64,000 bases of DNA from JBJMQS01 sp045802605 (lineage in GTDB: Bacteria > Planctomycetota > Planctomycetia > Gemmatales > Gemmataceae): NCBI GenBank assembly GCA_045802605.1, contig JBJMQS010000015.1:186001-250000 (forward strand), in the 5' to 3' direction. The position numbers were made by a program, and so were the translations under genes. Below the pieces are notes generated by a model, which worked only from the letters and a program-made list of their open reading frames with translations, did no database searches and was not told the origin of the DNA. Numbering within the stretch: the stretch's first letter is position 1; each line of letters opens with the position of its first letter. This document shows, piece after piece, positions 8,541 to 17,520 of this stretch.

Positions 8541-9527
8541 CTACGCTGCCGCCCGATTCACGCCATACCCCGGTGCCAGCCGCTCCATGTCGGCTTGCAC
8601 CATGTGGCGGACCAGGCTGCGGAAGTTCATCGTGGGCTCCCAGCGGAGTTGCCGCTTGGCTTTCGACGGATCGCCGACGAGCAGATCGACCTCGGCCGGT
8701 CGGTAGAGGGCCGGATCGACGACGACGTACTTTTCCCAATCGAGATCAACGCAGCCAAATGCTTCATCGACCAACTCGCGCACCGAGTGCGTCTCGCCAG
8801 TGGCGATCACGAAATCCTCGGCCTTCGCTTGCTGAAGCATCAGCCACATCGCGCGGACATAGTCGCCCGCGAAACCCCAATCGCGCTTGGCGTCGAGGTT
8901 GCCGAGCCGAAGTTCGCGGGCCATGCCAAGGCGAATGCGGGCGACCGCATCGGTCACCTTGCGGGTGACGAATTCCCGGCCACGCCGCGGCGACTCGTGA
9001 TTGAAGAGCAAACCGGAGCAGGCGAAAATGTCGTAACTCTCGCGGTAGTTGACGGTGATGAAGTGGCCATAAACTTTAGCCACGCCATAGGGGCTGCGCG
9101 GATAGAATGGCGTCGATTCCCGTTGCGGCGTCTCGACCACTTTGCCGAACATCTCGCTGGAGCTGGCTTGATAAAAACGAATCGTCGGATCGATGAGCCG
9201 GATCGCTTCGAGCATCCGCGTCACACCGATCGCGGTGAATTCGCCGGTCAACACTGGCTGCTTCCAACTTGTCGGCACGAAGCTCATCGCTGCCAGGTTG
9301 TACACCTCGCGTGGCTTCACTTCTTTGAGCACTTCAATGAGCGAAAGCTGATCGAGTAAGTCGGCCTGATGCAGCGCGACTTTGCCGTTCAGATGCGCGA
9401 TGCGCTCAAAGTTTTCCGTGCTCGACCGGCGGACGACGCCGTGGACTTCATAGCCCTGCGTGAGCAAGAAGTCCGCGAGATAACTGCCATCCTGGCCGGT
9501 GATGCCGGTGATCAAAGCGCTCTTCAT
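8541..9527 (-). CDS. gmd: GDP-mannose 4,6-dehydratase
   Basis: 328 residues from MKSALITGITGQDGSYLADF, the classical Gmd N-terminus with the NADP-binding GxxGxxG. Family-typical segments include VVRRSSTENFERI and SSSEMFGKV, and the catalytic YxxxK is YGVAKVYGHF. It converts GDP-D-mannose to GDP-4-keto-6-deoxy-D-mannose, the branch point to GDP-rhamnose, GDP-fucose and GDP-perosamine. The start at 9527 has a strong GGAGGG site. The reductase at 6832-7752 is the likely next step, so the pair probably supplies a deoxyhexose for surface glycans. Confidence 0.95.
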   Translation of the reverse strand: MKSALITGITGQDGSYLADFLLTQGYEVHGVVRRSSTENFERIAHLNGKVALHQADLLDQLSLIEVLKEVKPREVYNLAAMSFVPTSWKQPVLTGEFTAIGVTRMLEAIRLIDPTIRFYQASSSEMFGKVVETPQRESTPFYPRSPYGVAKVYGHFITVNYRESYDIFACSGLLFNHESPRRGREFVTRKVTDAVARIRLGMARELRLGNLDAKRDWGFAGDYVRAMWLMLQQAKAEDFVIATGETHSVRELVDEAFGCVDLDWEKYVVVDPALYRPAEVDLLVGDPSKAKRQLRWEPTMNFRSLVRHMVQADMERLAPGYGVNRAAA

Positions 9528-9594
9528 GAGCAGCCCTCCGAAGCTGCCCATCCTGGTCAAGATGGGCGAAACTGTCAACCGGAAGTGAAAGGTA

Positions 9595-9692
9595 GATTTG
9601 AACCGCAGAGAACGCAGAGATCGCGGAGAAAGTCAAACAAGACTTCTTTTCTTTCTTTCTCCGCGCTCTCTGCGTTCTCTCCGGTTCAAATC
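9595..9692. repeat. Long inverted repeat between gmd and the CPBP protease gene
   Basis: GATTTGAACCGCAGAGAACG near 9595 is mirrored by its complement ending near 9692, with a pyrimidine-rich loop. The '(A)CCGCAGAGAACGCAGAG' type is a short palindrome I have seen in many unrelated bacterial phyla. It may terminate transcription of the upstream genes. Confidence 0.7.
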
Positions 9693-9699
9693 GTTGGAT

Positions 9700-10416
9700 T
9701 TACGAACCTGAAAAAACCATGCGGTAGCCGACCCACATTAACGCGGCATCCACGAGAAAATGGCTAATCCAGGGACCTAGGAGCGACCCGGTGCGTTCGT
9801 ACAGCCAAGCCCAGACAATGCCCCCAATTGCAATCGCAAAAGAGAATGGCACCACGCCCGACCAGAACTGCTCCGGCAGATATTCGCAGAGCACGAATAC
9901 GTGATGACCCATGAAGCCGACCCCAGAAATCACGGCGGCAACTCGAAATGACACCAACTTCCGCAGGCGGCCAAACAGAAACCAGCGCCAGTAATACTCC
10001 TCGAGGAACGAATGCACGACGCTCAGGAACGTGGCCAGCATGGCGTAGCGGGCTGGTTGACTCACGCCAAACTCCGCGACCTTGCGGCGAACGTTCTTCG
10101 GCAACTCCGAGAACCAAACCGGCAAAACGGTCGGCTCGACAGCGGCGATCACGATGCCGACCAGCAAGCCAAAGAGAATCCCAAGCCGCACGCCCTGGCG
10201 AGTCAGGCGCAGTGTGCGAAACGCGCTTGGCTCAACGAGCAGCAAATAAACGATCGGGAACGAGAACTGAATGGTCTTCGCGGTGCCGTAGGCCACTTGC
10301 ATCGCTCGGTTGCCGGCGTCGGCCGTCGGTGGCCCGCCGAGCACGACAAAATAAATGGCCGCAGCAGCGCTGGGAAAACCGAACGCAAACGTCAGGGCGA
10401 TCGCTTCGCGCCTCAT
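9700..10416 (-). CDS. CPBP-family intramembrane metalloprotease
   Basis: 238 residues with about six to seven membrane helices. The diagnostic Abi/CAAX-protease motifs are present: EEYYWR (EExxxR) near residue 138, FMGHH near 168 and SHFLVDAA near the C-terminus. These supply the metal-binding Glu and His residues of the CPBP (Rce1-like) family. Such membrane proteases have diverse or unknown substrates in bacteria. The start overlaps the stop of the purine nucleoside phosphorylase gene by 4 nt, so the two are translationally coupled, though no functional link is obvious. Confidence 0.88.
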   Translation of the reverse strand: MRREAIALTFAFGFPSAAAAIYFVVLGGPPTADAGNRAMQVAYGTAKTIQFSFPIVYLLLVEPSAFRTLRLTRQGVRLGILFGLLVGIVIAAVEPTVLPVWFSELPKNVRRKVAEFGVSQPARYAMLATFLSVVHSFLEEYYWRWFLFGRLRKLVSFRVAAVISGVGFMGHHVFVLCEYLPEQFWSGVVPFSFAIAIGGIVWAWLYERTGSLLGPWISHFLVDAALMWVGYRMVFSGS

Positions 10417-11237
10417 GGCAGCTTTTCGATGACACGCTTCACGATTCGGCTCAACTTCTTCTCGGCCTCTTGGGCGACTTCGAGAATTTCTTCATGACTG
10501 GTGGGCTCCAGCGCATCGGGCAGACACATATCGGTAATGACCGAGAAGCCCAGCGACTTCATCTTGCTGTGCACCGCAACGATCACCTCAGGGACGGTGG
10601 ACATGCCGACGACATCCGCGCCAATGTTCCGCAGGAAGCGATACTCCGCGCGGGTTTCGAGATTGGGCCCCTGCACCGCGACATACACACCCTTCTGGCA
10701 CGGAATCTTTTCTTCGAGCGCGGCTTGCTGCGCGAGCGCGATGTAGCCGCGGTCGTAGGGCTCGCTCATGTCGGGGAAGCGGTCGCCGAGTCGGTCGTCA
10801 TTCTTGCCGATGAGGGGATTGTCGCCGAGGAGGTTGATCTGGTCCTCGATCACCATCAGGTCGCCTTTGGCGAACTGTGGGTTGAGCCCGCCGCAGGCAT
10901 TACTCACGATCACAGTTTGAACGCCGAGTGCTTTCATCACCCGCACGGGGAATGTGATTTGCTGCAGGCTATAACCTTCGTACGCATGGAAACGGCCTTC
11001 CATCGCGACCACCGTTTTGGAGCCGAGCTTGCCGAGGCGGAGTTGTCCGGCGTGGCCCTGCACGGTGGAACGCGGGAAATGCGGCAGTTCGCTATAAGGC
11101 AAAATGGCGTCCGATTGGATCTCGCCGGCAAGTGCGCCGAGGCCCGTGCCCAGCACGATGCCAATGGTTGGCGTGCCTTGCCATTTCTTGCGGATGAACT
11201 CGGTTGCTTCTTGGATTTGGTCGAAGAGTTCCGGCAT
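10413..11237 (-). CDS. Purine nucleoside phosphorylase (trimeric PNP family)
   Basis: 274 residues. Family motifs are clear: IGIVLGTGLGALAGEI (phosphate loop), VSNACGGLNPQF, and GADVVGMSTVPEVIVA (purine/ribose site). It cleaves purine ribonucleosides with phosphate to base plus ribose-1-phosphate. The base-recognition position, Asn in 6-oxopurine-specific trimeric enzymes (ITN), is Asp here (ITDMCLPDAL). In related enzymes Asp is linked to acceptance of 6-aminopurines, so adenosine or methylthioadenosine cannot be excluded as substrates. It is coupled to the downstream CPBP protease gene. Confidence 0.92.
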   Translation of the reverse strand: MPELFDQIQEATEFIRKKWQGTPTIGIVLGTGLGALAGEIQSDAILPYSELPHFPRSTVQGHAGQLRLGKLGSKTVVAMEGRFHAYEGYSLQQITFPVRVMKALGVQTVIVSNACGGLNPQFAKGDLMVIEDQINLLGDNPLIGKNDDRLGDRFPDMSEPYDRGYIALAQQAALEEKIPCQKGVYVAVQGPNLETRAEYRFLRNIGADVVGMSTVPEVIVAVHSKMKSLGFSVITDMCLPDALEPTSHEEILEVAQEAEKKLSRIVKRVIEKLP

Positions 11238-11285
11238 GAAGCACCATTAGACGTTGTTGATGGGGAAATGATACCGACTGGGAAG

Positions 11286-11416
11286 CGGGGTGGTGAGGTG
11301 GCGGGGTCGTGGGGTGGTGAGGTGGCGAGGTGGTGAGGTGGTGAAAAGCTATGCCGCTGCCACGATTATTGAAATCCCATCTAAACAGGCATCACCACCT
11401 CACCACCCCGCCACGT
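11286..11416. repeat. G-rich short tandem repeat with complementary C-rich arm
   Basis: From 11286 to 11343 the strand is built from GGTGGTGAGGTGGCG-like units. The segment 11391-11416 (ATCACCACCTCACCACCCCG) is complementary to several of them, so alternative hairpins are possible. It lies between the divergent phosphorylase and transaldolase genes. G-quadruplex formation is conceivable. Confidence 0.65.
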
Positions 11417-11458
11417 CGCGATTGCCTAACATAAACATGTGCCCAGAGGAAACCCGAC

Positions 11459-12508
11459 ATGACGCCGATGGAAAGCCTGATCGCGACCGGAACCAAAGTT
11501 TGGCTCGACGGCATCGACCCGGACGAGTTGAAGAAAAATATGGCATGGGGAATTACCGGGGCGACCTCCAACCCGATCATCATCGCTGACCTGATCAAGA
11601 CGGGCCGATTTGATTCGATGATCGATCAGCTATTCGCCAAGGGTTTGGACGACGAAACTCTCGCCTGGGAGTTGACCGATCAGCTTGTGCGACAAGCCCA
11701 GGAAGGGTTCCGCGGGGTGTGGGATCGCACGCGCGGCAACGACGGCTACGTGAGTTTTGAACTCGATCCATTGCTCGAAGACCCGGACCGCAACACGCCT
11801 ATGGCGGAGCGGACCAAGCGCTATGTCGAACTTGGCAAGAAGTGGAGCGCGGGCCATCAGAATCGCATGATCAAGGTGCCCGCGACGGAGGGCGGACTGG
11901 GCGCGCTCGAAGAGCTAGCGGCCGCGGGCACAACTCTAAATGTCACTTTGGTTTTCTCCGAGCGCCAGTATCATGCGGCGCGCGAAGCGATCTGGCGCGG
12001 TGCGCAACGGCTCAAGGATCGCGAGCGGTTCAAGTCGGTCTACAGCATCTTCGTCAGCCGCCTCGATGTGTACACGGAGATGCATGCAGCGAATCTCTCG
12101 CCCGCGGCCCAAGGCCAAGTGGGTATCGTCAATGCGAAACTGCTCTGGAGACAGAATCAGGAATTCTGGGCCGACAAGAAGTTGCCGCTGAAGCAGGAGA
12201 TCATCTTCGCCAGCACTGGCACCAAGAAGCCGAGCGACCCGCCGGTGAAGTATGTGCAGGCATTCGCCGGCTCGGATATCGAGACGAACCCGCCGGCCAC
12301 CAATGATGCGGTGCAAAAGAGCGGCGTGACATTCACTCGCATGGTGGACAAGTTGCCGGCACCGGAGGTGGTGAAGGAAATCGAAGAGAAAGTCAGCATG
12401 AAGCACCTGGAAGAAACACTAATGACCGAGGGCGTGAAAAAGTTCGCCGACCCGCAGCACGCACTCTTGGCGCAAATCGCCCAGAAGCGAAAACAGTTGG
12501 GGAAGTAA
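11459..12508 (+). CDS. tal: Transaldolase
   Basis: 349 residues. It has the transaldolase signature (WGITGATSNPIIIADLI) and the Schiff-base lysine in NRMIKVPATEGG near residue 139, with TLNVTLVFSERQY after it. The enzyme transfers dihydroxyacetone units between sugar phosphates in the non-oxidative pentose phosphate pathway. The start follows AGAGGAAA at good distance. The length is in the range of the longer single-domain enzymes. The gene is flanked by unrelated genes and probably monocistronic. Confidence 0.94.
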   Translation: MTPMESLIATGTKVWLDGIDPDELKKNMAWGITGATSNPIIIADLIKTGRFDSMIDQLFAKGLDDETLAWELTDQLVRQAQEGFRGVWDRTRGNDGYVSFELDPLLEDPDRNTPMAERTKRYVELGKKWSAGHQNRMIKVPATEGGLGALEELAAAGTTLNVTLVFSERQYHAAREAIWRGAQRLKDRERFKSVYSIFVSRLDVYTEMHAANLSPAAQGQVGIVNAKLLWRQNQEFWADKKLPLKQEIIFASTGTKKPSDPPVKYVQAFAGSDIETNPPATNDAVQKSGVTFTRMVDKLPAPEVVKEIEEKVSMKHLEETLMTEGVKKFADPQHALLAQIAQKRKQLGK

Positions 12509-12544
12509 CTTATTAAGTGGTAGTGTCCAGAAAGTTATCGAGCC

Positions 12545-13156
12545 ATGGCGTTCCAACCTGATCCGAACCATCTGACTAAAGAGTCATTCGACAAGTCCTA
12601 CGACGGCGTGCCGCCGTGGGAGATTGGCCGGCCGCAGCCAGAGTTCCTCCGGTTGCTCGACGGCGGCGCGATCACCGGCTCAGTGATCGACGTCGGCTGC
12701 GGCACCGGCGAACTATCGCTCGAAATCGCCCGTCGCGGGCTCAAAGTCGTCGGCGTGGATTCTTCGCCCAAAGCGATCGGCCGGGCGCAAGCAAAGGCCG
12801 GCTCGCAAGGGCTGGCGGTCACCTTCAAAGTGCACGACGCTTTGCAGCTTGGCGAATTGCATCAGACCTTCGACACCGCAACGGATTGCGGCCTATTTCA
12901 TGTGTTCTCCGATGAGGAGCGGCCGAAATACGTCGCCGGCTTGCACCAGATTCTGAAACCAAATGGCCGGCTGATTCTGATGTGCTTCAGCGATCAGGAA
13001 ACCCGCGAAGGAGGTCCGCGACGCGTCTCCGAGCGAGAGTTGCGAGAGTCTTTCGCCGAGGGTTGGACGTTCGAAGAACTGCGCGCCGCGCGGTTTGAAG
13101 CCCGGATTTTTCCGGACGGTGCAAGGAACTGGGTGGCGATCATGAGACGTATTTGA
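12545..13156 (+). CDS. Class I SAM-dependent methyltransferase
   Basis: 203 residues. Motif I is VIDVGCGTGELSLEIARRG (about 47-65), followed by the acidic loop VVGVDSSPKAI and a motif-IV-like DTATDCGLFHVF. The N-terminal FDKSYDGVPPWEIGRPQPEF is typical of the TPMT/TehB-like subgroup found widely in bacteria, whose substrates are small molecules. The exact substrate cannot be read from the sequence. The gene ends inside a long palindrome shared with the convergent fumC gene. Confidence 0.85.
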   Translation: MAFQPDPNHLTKESFDKSYDGVPPWEIGRPQPEFLRLLDGGAITGSVIDVGCGTGELSLEIARRGLKVVGVDSSPKAIGRAQAKAGSQGLAVTFKVHDALQLGELHQTFDTATDCGLFHVFSDEERPKYVAGLHQILKPNGRLILMCFSDQETREGGPRRVSERELRESFAEGWTFEELRAARFEARIFPDGARNWVAIMRRI

Positions 13157-13246
13157 TTAAGGAGCGTCGAGGCGTCAGCCCCACGTGTGGAAGTCTCACA
13201 AATTACAAACACGTCGGGCTGACGCCGCGACGCTCCTTTAATCAAG
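13153..13246. terminator. Long palindrome at a convergent gene junction, likely bidirectional terminator
   Basis: The arms 13153-13188 and 13207-13246 (TTGATTAAGGAGCGTCG... and its complement ...CGACGCTCCTTTAATCAA) are nearly perfect. They overlap the stop codons of both flanking genes. The core GGCGTCAGCC / GGCTGACGCC looks like a dispersed repeat that has been placed as a shared terminator. Confidence 0.7.
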
Positions 13247-14624
13247 TTGTTGGTCCAATCATCTTCTCCGGACGCACGGCTGTATCAAACTCTTCACCAC
13301 TCAAATAGCCCAGCTTCAAACATGCTTCACGCAAACTTGTCCCGTCCTTGTGTGCAGTGCGTGCGACCTCAGCGGCTTTGTCGTAGCCGATCTTCGGCGC
13401 GAGTGCAGTGACGAGCATCAGCGAGTTATTTGCATGGGCGGCGACGCGATCACGATCGACTTCCATTCCGGCGATGCAATGCTCGACGAAGCGACAGCAG
13501 GTATCGGCGAGCAGTTGGCCGGCCGCGAGGACGTTGGCGATGATCATCGGTTTGTAAACGTTCAGCTCCAAATTGCCCTGCGACGCGGCGAAAGCGACGG
13601 CCGCATCGTGGCCATAGACTTGGGCGGCGACCATGGTCACAACTTCGCACTGCGTCGGGTTTACTTTGCCGGGCATGATCGAGGATCCGGGCTCGTTTTC
13701 GGGCAGCCGCAATTCACCCAGACCAGAGCGCGGCCCGGACGCGAGGAAGCGAATGTCGTTGGCGATTTTCATGAGCGAGCCCGCAAGCGTACGCATTGCG
13801 GCACTGACCGCGGCCAGCTCGTCGTGAGCGGAGAGGGCTGCAAACTTGTTGGGATGCGAGCGGAACGGCAATCCGCTGATTCGTGCGACTTGGGAGGCGA
13901 CTCGGGTGCCGAATTCCGGATGGGCATTCAGGCCGGTGCCGACGGCCGTGCCACCAATGGCCAAGTCGTACAAGCCGTCGAGGGCCTGTTCGATGCGGGC
14001 TGCGTCGCGATCAAGCAGGCTCGCCCAGCCGGACATTTCCTGGCCGAATGTCAATGGCGTGGCGTCTTGATAATGCGTTCGGCCAATCTTCACGACATCC
14101 GCGAACGCTTGCGCTTTCGCCGTAATCGCGGCAGTCAAAGCGCGAAGAGCCGGCAGAAGATCATCATGAATCAACCTAGCCGCGGCGAGGTGCATCGCTG
14201 TGGGAAATGCATCGTTCGTCGATTGACCGAGGTTGACGTGATCGTTGGGGTGAACCGGCTCCTTCCGGCCTTTCGGCAAACCTGCCAACTCCGCAGCGCG
14301 GTTGGCGATCACCTCGTTGACGTTCATGTTCGTCTGGGTGCCGCTGCCGCTCTGCCATTGAGACAGGGGAAAATGTTCGTCGAGCCGGCCGGCGATGACT
14401 TCATCGGCCGCGCGGGTGATCAACGATGCGCGGTTCGCTTCGAGCATGCCAAGGTCTTGGTTGACGAGCGCGGCCGCTTTCTTGACGAGGGCCAGCGCGT
14501 GAATCACGCGCAGCGGCATACGATCGGCCGCACCGAAGTTCGCAACCGCCCGCGCCGTTTGCGCCCCATAAAGGGCGTCGTCCGGCACTTCGACGGGACC
14601 CAGACTATCGGACTCTTTGCGCAT
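13242..14624 (-). CDS. fumC: Fumarate hydratase class II
   Basis: 460 residues. The fumarase/aspartase superfamily signature GSSIMPGKVNPTQCE is present, with the SGSGTQTNMNVNEVIANRA and HPNDHVNLGQSTNDAFPTAMH blocks typical of FumC. It catalyses the reversible hydration of fumarate to malate in the citric acid cycle, as a cytosolic tetramer. The ATG at 14624 is preferred over the GTG at 14633 because of AGGG spacing and family N-terminus (MRKESDSLGPVEVP). It appears monocistronic. Confidence 0.96.
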   Translation of the reverse strand: MRKESDSLGPVEVPDDALYGAQTARAVANFGAADRMPLRVIHALALVKKAAALVNQDLGMLEANRASLITRAADEVIAGRLDEHFPLSQWQSGSGTQTNMNVNEVIANRAAELAGLPKGRKEPVHPNDHVNLGQSTNDAFPTAMHLAAARLIHDDLLPALRALTAAITAKAQAFADVVKIGRTHYQDATPLTFGQEMSGWASLLDRDAARIEQALDGLYDLAIGGTAVGTGLNAHPEFGTRVASQVARISGLPFRSHPNKFAALSAHDELAAVSAAMRTLAGSLMKIANDIRFLASGPRSGLGELRLPENEPGSSIMPGKVNPTQCEVVTMVAAQVYGHDAAVAFAASQGNLELNVYKPMIIANVLAAGQLLADTCCRFVEHCIAGMEVDRDRVAAHANNSLMLVTALAPKIGYDKAAEVARTAHKDGTSLREACLKLGYLSGEEFDTAVRPEKMIGPTT

Positions 14625-14652
14625 AGCCGACACCCTACAGAACCATCGTTAG

Positions 14653-16230
14653 TCATACCAGCTTTTCGTGCACCAAGACGAGCATTGCTTGCGCGAGGGT
14701 ATGTTCTAAGGTGTTGCCCGCGTCAATCATTCGCATTCGCGGTGCCGTCGCGTCCGATGGGCCCTGCCAATGTTGGGCGACGTGAGCATAGACCGTGGCG
14801 TCCGCATCGGAGGCGTCGCCATCGCGGCTGGCCAGGCGAGACAAGGCAACGTCTCGGTCCGCCTCACAAGCCAACCAGAGCGCGGGCACTGCCAGGCGCG
14901 CCGCCGCGGCGAGGAACATTTGCCGGTGTATTTCCTCAGAGAATGTCGCATCGACGACGATGCGGTGACCTTCGAATAGGCTCGTGTCGGCCCGCCACAA
15001 ACATTCGGCATACGTTCGGTCGGTCCATTCGGCGGAGTAAATTCCTTGGTTGGGCAATGCAGAAGCGGACGATGTTGTCGGCAAGTCGGCCAGTTCTTTT
15101 CGGATCTCGTCGGAGCGAATGAGCACGGCGTGCGCTTGTTCGGCAAGCGCCCGCGCGAACGTGGACTTCCCGGTGCCTGGTAAACCGCCGATTAGGATTA
15201 AGCAAGGACGCCGCTCTGGTCGCTCCAATTCGCCCAAGGCGAGCAACCAATGAGCCCGGGCTCGGGCTTGGGCGGCGGATCGCTCGGCCTCCGGAATTTC
15301 GCGCTCGGCCAACTCGAAGCCTTCGACCTTGGCACGCACAACCGCACGGTAAGCCGTGTAAAACGGCAAGAGAGACTGCCCTTCAACATCCCGCGTGCCC
15401 GCGAAATAGGTATCGGCGAATACCGCTGCGAGGTCGCGGCGGCCATGAAAGATCAAATCCATGACCAGAAACGCCATGTCGGCGACCGGATCGGCGTAGC
15501 GGAATCGCTCGTTGAATTCGATGCAATCAATGATCACGATATCGTGGGGCGACTTGCGTTCAGGGAACAGATAGACATGATCCAGGTGCAAATCGCCGTG
15601 CGTATCGCGCGGAACATCTCGAGCCGCCCGCTCGTCAATAAGTGGCCGCAGCAGGGCAAGCGCTTCGTCGGTGAGCGAACGCACTCGTTCGAAGACACTG
15701 CGGCTGACAGTGCTGCCGATCTGAGAAGCCGATTGCTCAAAATTCTCACTGGCATTCGCGGCGACAACGTCGAATCGGCCATATCGGGAGATCTGAGGGC
15801 CGTGGTCGGCACGGGTATGGAATTCCGCAATTCGATTCGCCACGTCGTTGACTTGCACCGCAGTGACTTGTTGGGATTCGGTCATCGCAAGGAGCGTCGC
15901 TTCTTCTGACAGTCGCCGCATCTTCACGGCCCATTCGATGGGTTCGCCGGTGCCGTCGAATTTCAAATCGCTAGTAATGGGAACGACGCCGAGGTAGACC
16001 TCTGGCGCCAGCCGGCGATTCAATCTCACTTCTTCTTCAGAGAAGTGCCGCCGGCGTTCGCAGATGCTGAAATCGAGGAACCCAAAGTTGACTGGCTTCT
16101 TGATCTTGTAGACGAATTGGTCGGTCAAAAAAACCACAGAGATATGCGTCTGACGAACATCCAACGTTTCAACAGGATGAGGATAAGCAGCAGGGCGTGA
16201 TAATGCGGTGATTAAGTGCGCAAGCTCCAT
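14653..16230 (-). CDS. APH-like phosphotransferase fused to a P-loop kinase domain
   Basis: 525 residues with two modules. The N-terminal half is an aminoglycoside-phosphotransferase-like fold with the catalytic loop THGDLHLDHVYLF (about 215-230) and the metal-binding IIDCIEFNERFRYAD. The C-terminal half is a zeta-toxin/gluconate-kinase-like P-loop domain with Walker A GGLPGTGKST near residue 350 and a DRTYAECLWRAD helix. This combination recurs in many bacteria and is usually annotated 'AAA family ATPase'; its substrate is unknown. ATG 16230 is chosen over an upstream TTG. Antibiotic resistance should not be inferred from the APH fold alone. Confidence 0.85.
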   Translation of the reverse strand: MELAHLITALSRPAAYPHPVETLDVRQTHISVVFLTDQFVYKIKKPVNFGFLDFSICERRRHFSEEEVRLNRRLAPEVYLGVVPITSDLKFDGTGEPIEWAVKMRRLSEEATLLAMTESQQVTAVQVNDVANRIAEFHTRADHGPQISRYGRFDVVAANASENFEQSASQIGSTVSRSVFERVRSLTDEALALLRPLIDERAARDVPRDTHGDLHLDHVYLFPERKSPHDIVIIDCIEFNERFRYADPVADMAFLVMDLIFHGRRDLAAVFADTYFAGTRDVEGQSLLPFYTAYRAVVRAKVEGFELAEREIPEAERSAAQARARAHWLLALGELERPERRPCLILIGGLPGTGKSTFARALAEQAHAVLIRSDEIRKELADLPTTSSASALPNQGIYSAEWTDRTYAECLWRADTSLFEGHRIVVDATFSEEIHRQMFLAAAARLAVPALWLACEADRDVALSRLASRDGDASDADATVYAHVAQHWQGPSDATAPRMRMIDAGNTLEHTLAQAMLVLVHEKLV

Positions 16231-16258
16231 GAAGGAACAGATACGAAAGGGCAATGAT

Positions 16259-16486
16259 TCAGTCGATTCGGCCTGCGTCTTGGAAATCGTGGACTAGCTG
16301 GAGGAATTCGTGGAACTCCATGGAATCAAATGATTCGATCTTGTTGGCCAGAGCCGGATCGCGCGGTCGGAGGCGGCAAGCCAAGAATTCCCGAAGATAT
16401 TCGGGCGGCCGGTCCGGAATGCGAATGTGGGCACATGCCCGAACCGCAGCGACGACTTCATCAATAGATAATGGTGCCGTTAACAT
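16259..16486 (-). CDS. Small hypothetical protein
   Basis: 75 residues (MLTAPLSIDEVVAAVRAC...), mostly helical, with no signal or membrane segment. An AGGTGAGG site sits at good distance upstream of the ATG at 16486, which supports it as a genuine gene. It ends 28 nt before the APH-kinase fusion start on the same strand, so the two may form an operon. I do not recognise the family. Confidence 0.6.
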   Translation of the reverse strand: MLTAPLSIDEVVAAVRACAHIRIPDRPPEYLREFLACRLRPRDPALANKIESFDSMEFHEFLQLVHDFQDAGRID

Positions 16487-16596
16487 GATCCCTCACCTAC
16501 TCGGCCGGTATCCACCGGTATCAAGGACTTTTGCAAACGTCGTACCGGCGCGTGGCCGGTACATCGGCATTTCAGTCGATTGACGAGGTTGCTAAG

Positions 16597-17361
16597 ATGA
16601 TCGCCCATACGAATGGATCGGATGGACTAATCGGCATGGACGCTTCGATCACTTTTCCCCGCGACCCTGTTAGCTCACTCACCCATCTGGGAACTAGCGT
16701 CTTTGCGATCTTCGTGACCCTTATTCTTTGGCGGTTGGCTGGTGGAGATCGCACCAAGCGCCTCAGTCTTCTGGTTTTCGGACTATCAGCCGTCGTGTTG
16801 TACGCGGCGAGCGGCACCTATCATGGAATCGCCCTTCCCCGGTCCTCCACGACTGTGGATATGTTCCGCCGGCTTGACCACACGGCCATCTACCTTTTGA
16901 TTGCAGGGACCTACACGCCGATCTTCGCCGTGCTATTGCGTGGCCGGCGGCGTGTGATTCTGCTCAGCCTGGTATGGCTCTTGGCCACGGTGGGCATGAT
17001 CTCGAAGTGGGTCATGTCGATCGCGGTCGATCGCTGGACGGTGAGCCTTTATCTGGCGCTCGGTTGGCTCTCGGTGTTGGCCGCGCGGGATCTCATCCGG
17101 GCTGTCGGCTGGCGCGGGTTTTCTTGGACGGCGCTGGGCGGGCTGAGTTACACCCTAGGCGCGGCCTGCGAACTGACACGCTGGCCGGTCATTGTGCCCG
17201 GAGTCGTCGGCTGGCACGAGGTGTGTCACATCTTCGACATGGTTGGCACTGCCTTGCACGTCGTCTTCATGATTCGCTGCGTCGTGCCGTACCAGAGCTA
17301 CGAAGCTCAAAGTCAGGGACTAAACCCATCCCCACCTCAACTCTTGCGCAAATCTGCTTGA
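16597..17361 (+). CDS. Hemolysin III / PAQR-family membrane protein
   Basis: 254 residues with seven predicted membrane helices. It has the family's metal-site pattern: AASGTYHG near residue 68, LDHTAIYLLIAGTYTPI near 90, and a C-terminal HEVCHIFDMVGTALHVV with two His. PAQR/HlyIII proteins are predicted zinc-dependent membrane hydrolases; bacterial members are poorly characterised and haemolysis is rarely their real role. The start at 16597 is chosen because GAGG lies about 9 nt upstream. Confidence 0.88.
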   Translation: MIAHTNGSDGLIGMDASITFPRDPVSSLTHLGTSVFAIFVTLILWRLAGGDRTKRLSLLVFGLSAVVLYAASGTYHGIALPRSSTTVDMFRRLDHTAIYLLIAGTYTPIFAVLLRGRRRVILLSLVWLLATVGMISKWVMSIAVDRWTVSLYLALGWLSVLAARDLIRAVGWRGFSWTALGGLSYTLGAACELTRWPVIVPGVVGWHEVCHIFDMVGTALHVVFMIRCVVPYQSYEAQSQGLNPSPPQLLRKSA

Positions 17362-17520
17362 GCAGTGGCAGCGGTTCAGTTCTTTTTGTCACTTCAGCGA
17401 AGCCTCGGGATGACACGAGAGGGGCGATTGGGCTGATACAGAAGACAAGTTGTCACAATTTATTGTCATTCCGAATGATTTAAGCCGACCTATCGGTTAG
17501 ATTAAGTTAGGTCCGCCATC

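Noticed and set aside
9948..11336. 462-residue plus-strand ORF
   Set aside because: Antisense to the CPBP protease and purine nucleoside phosphorylase genes, with no motifs; a shadow of GC-rich codon bias.
13350..15122. 590-residue plus-strand ORF
   Set aside because: It lies antisense to fumC and the APH-kinase gene, both with clear family motifs; its translation shows no domain and typical shadow composition.
14653..16230. Aminoglycoside resistance gene
   Set aside because: Only the APH fold is present, fused to a P-loop kinase; this architecture is a widespread uncharacterised family and nothing indicates resistance.
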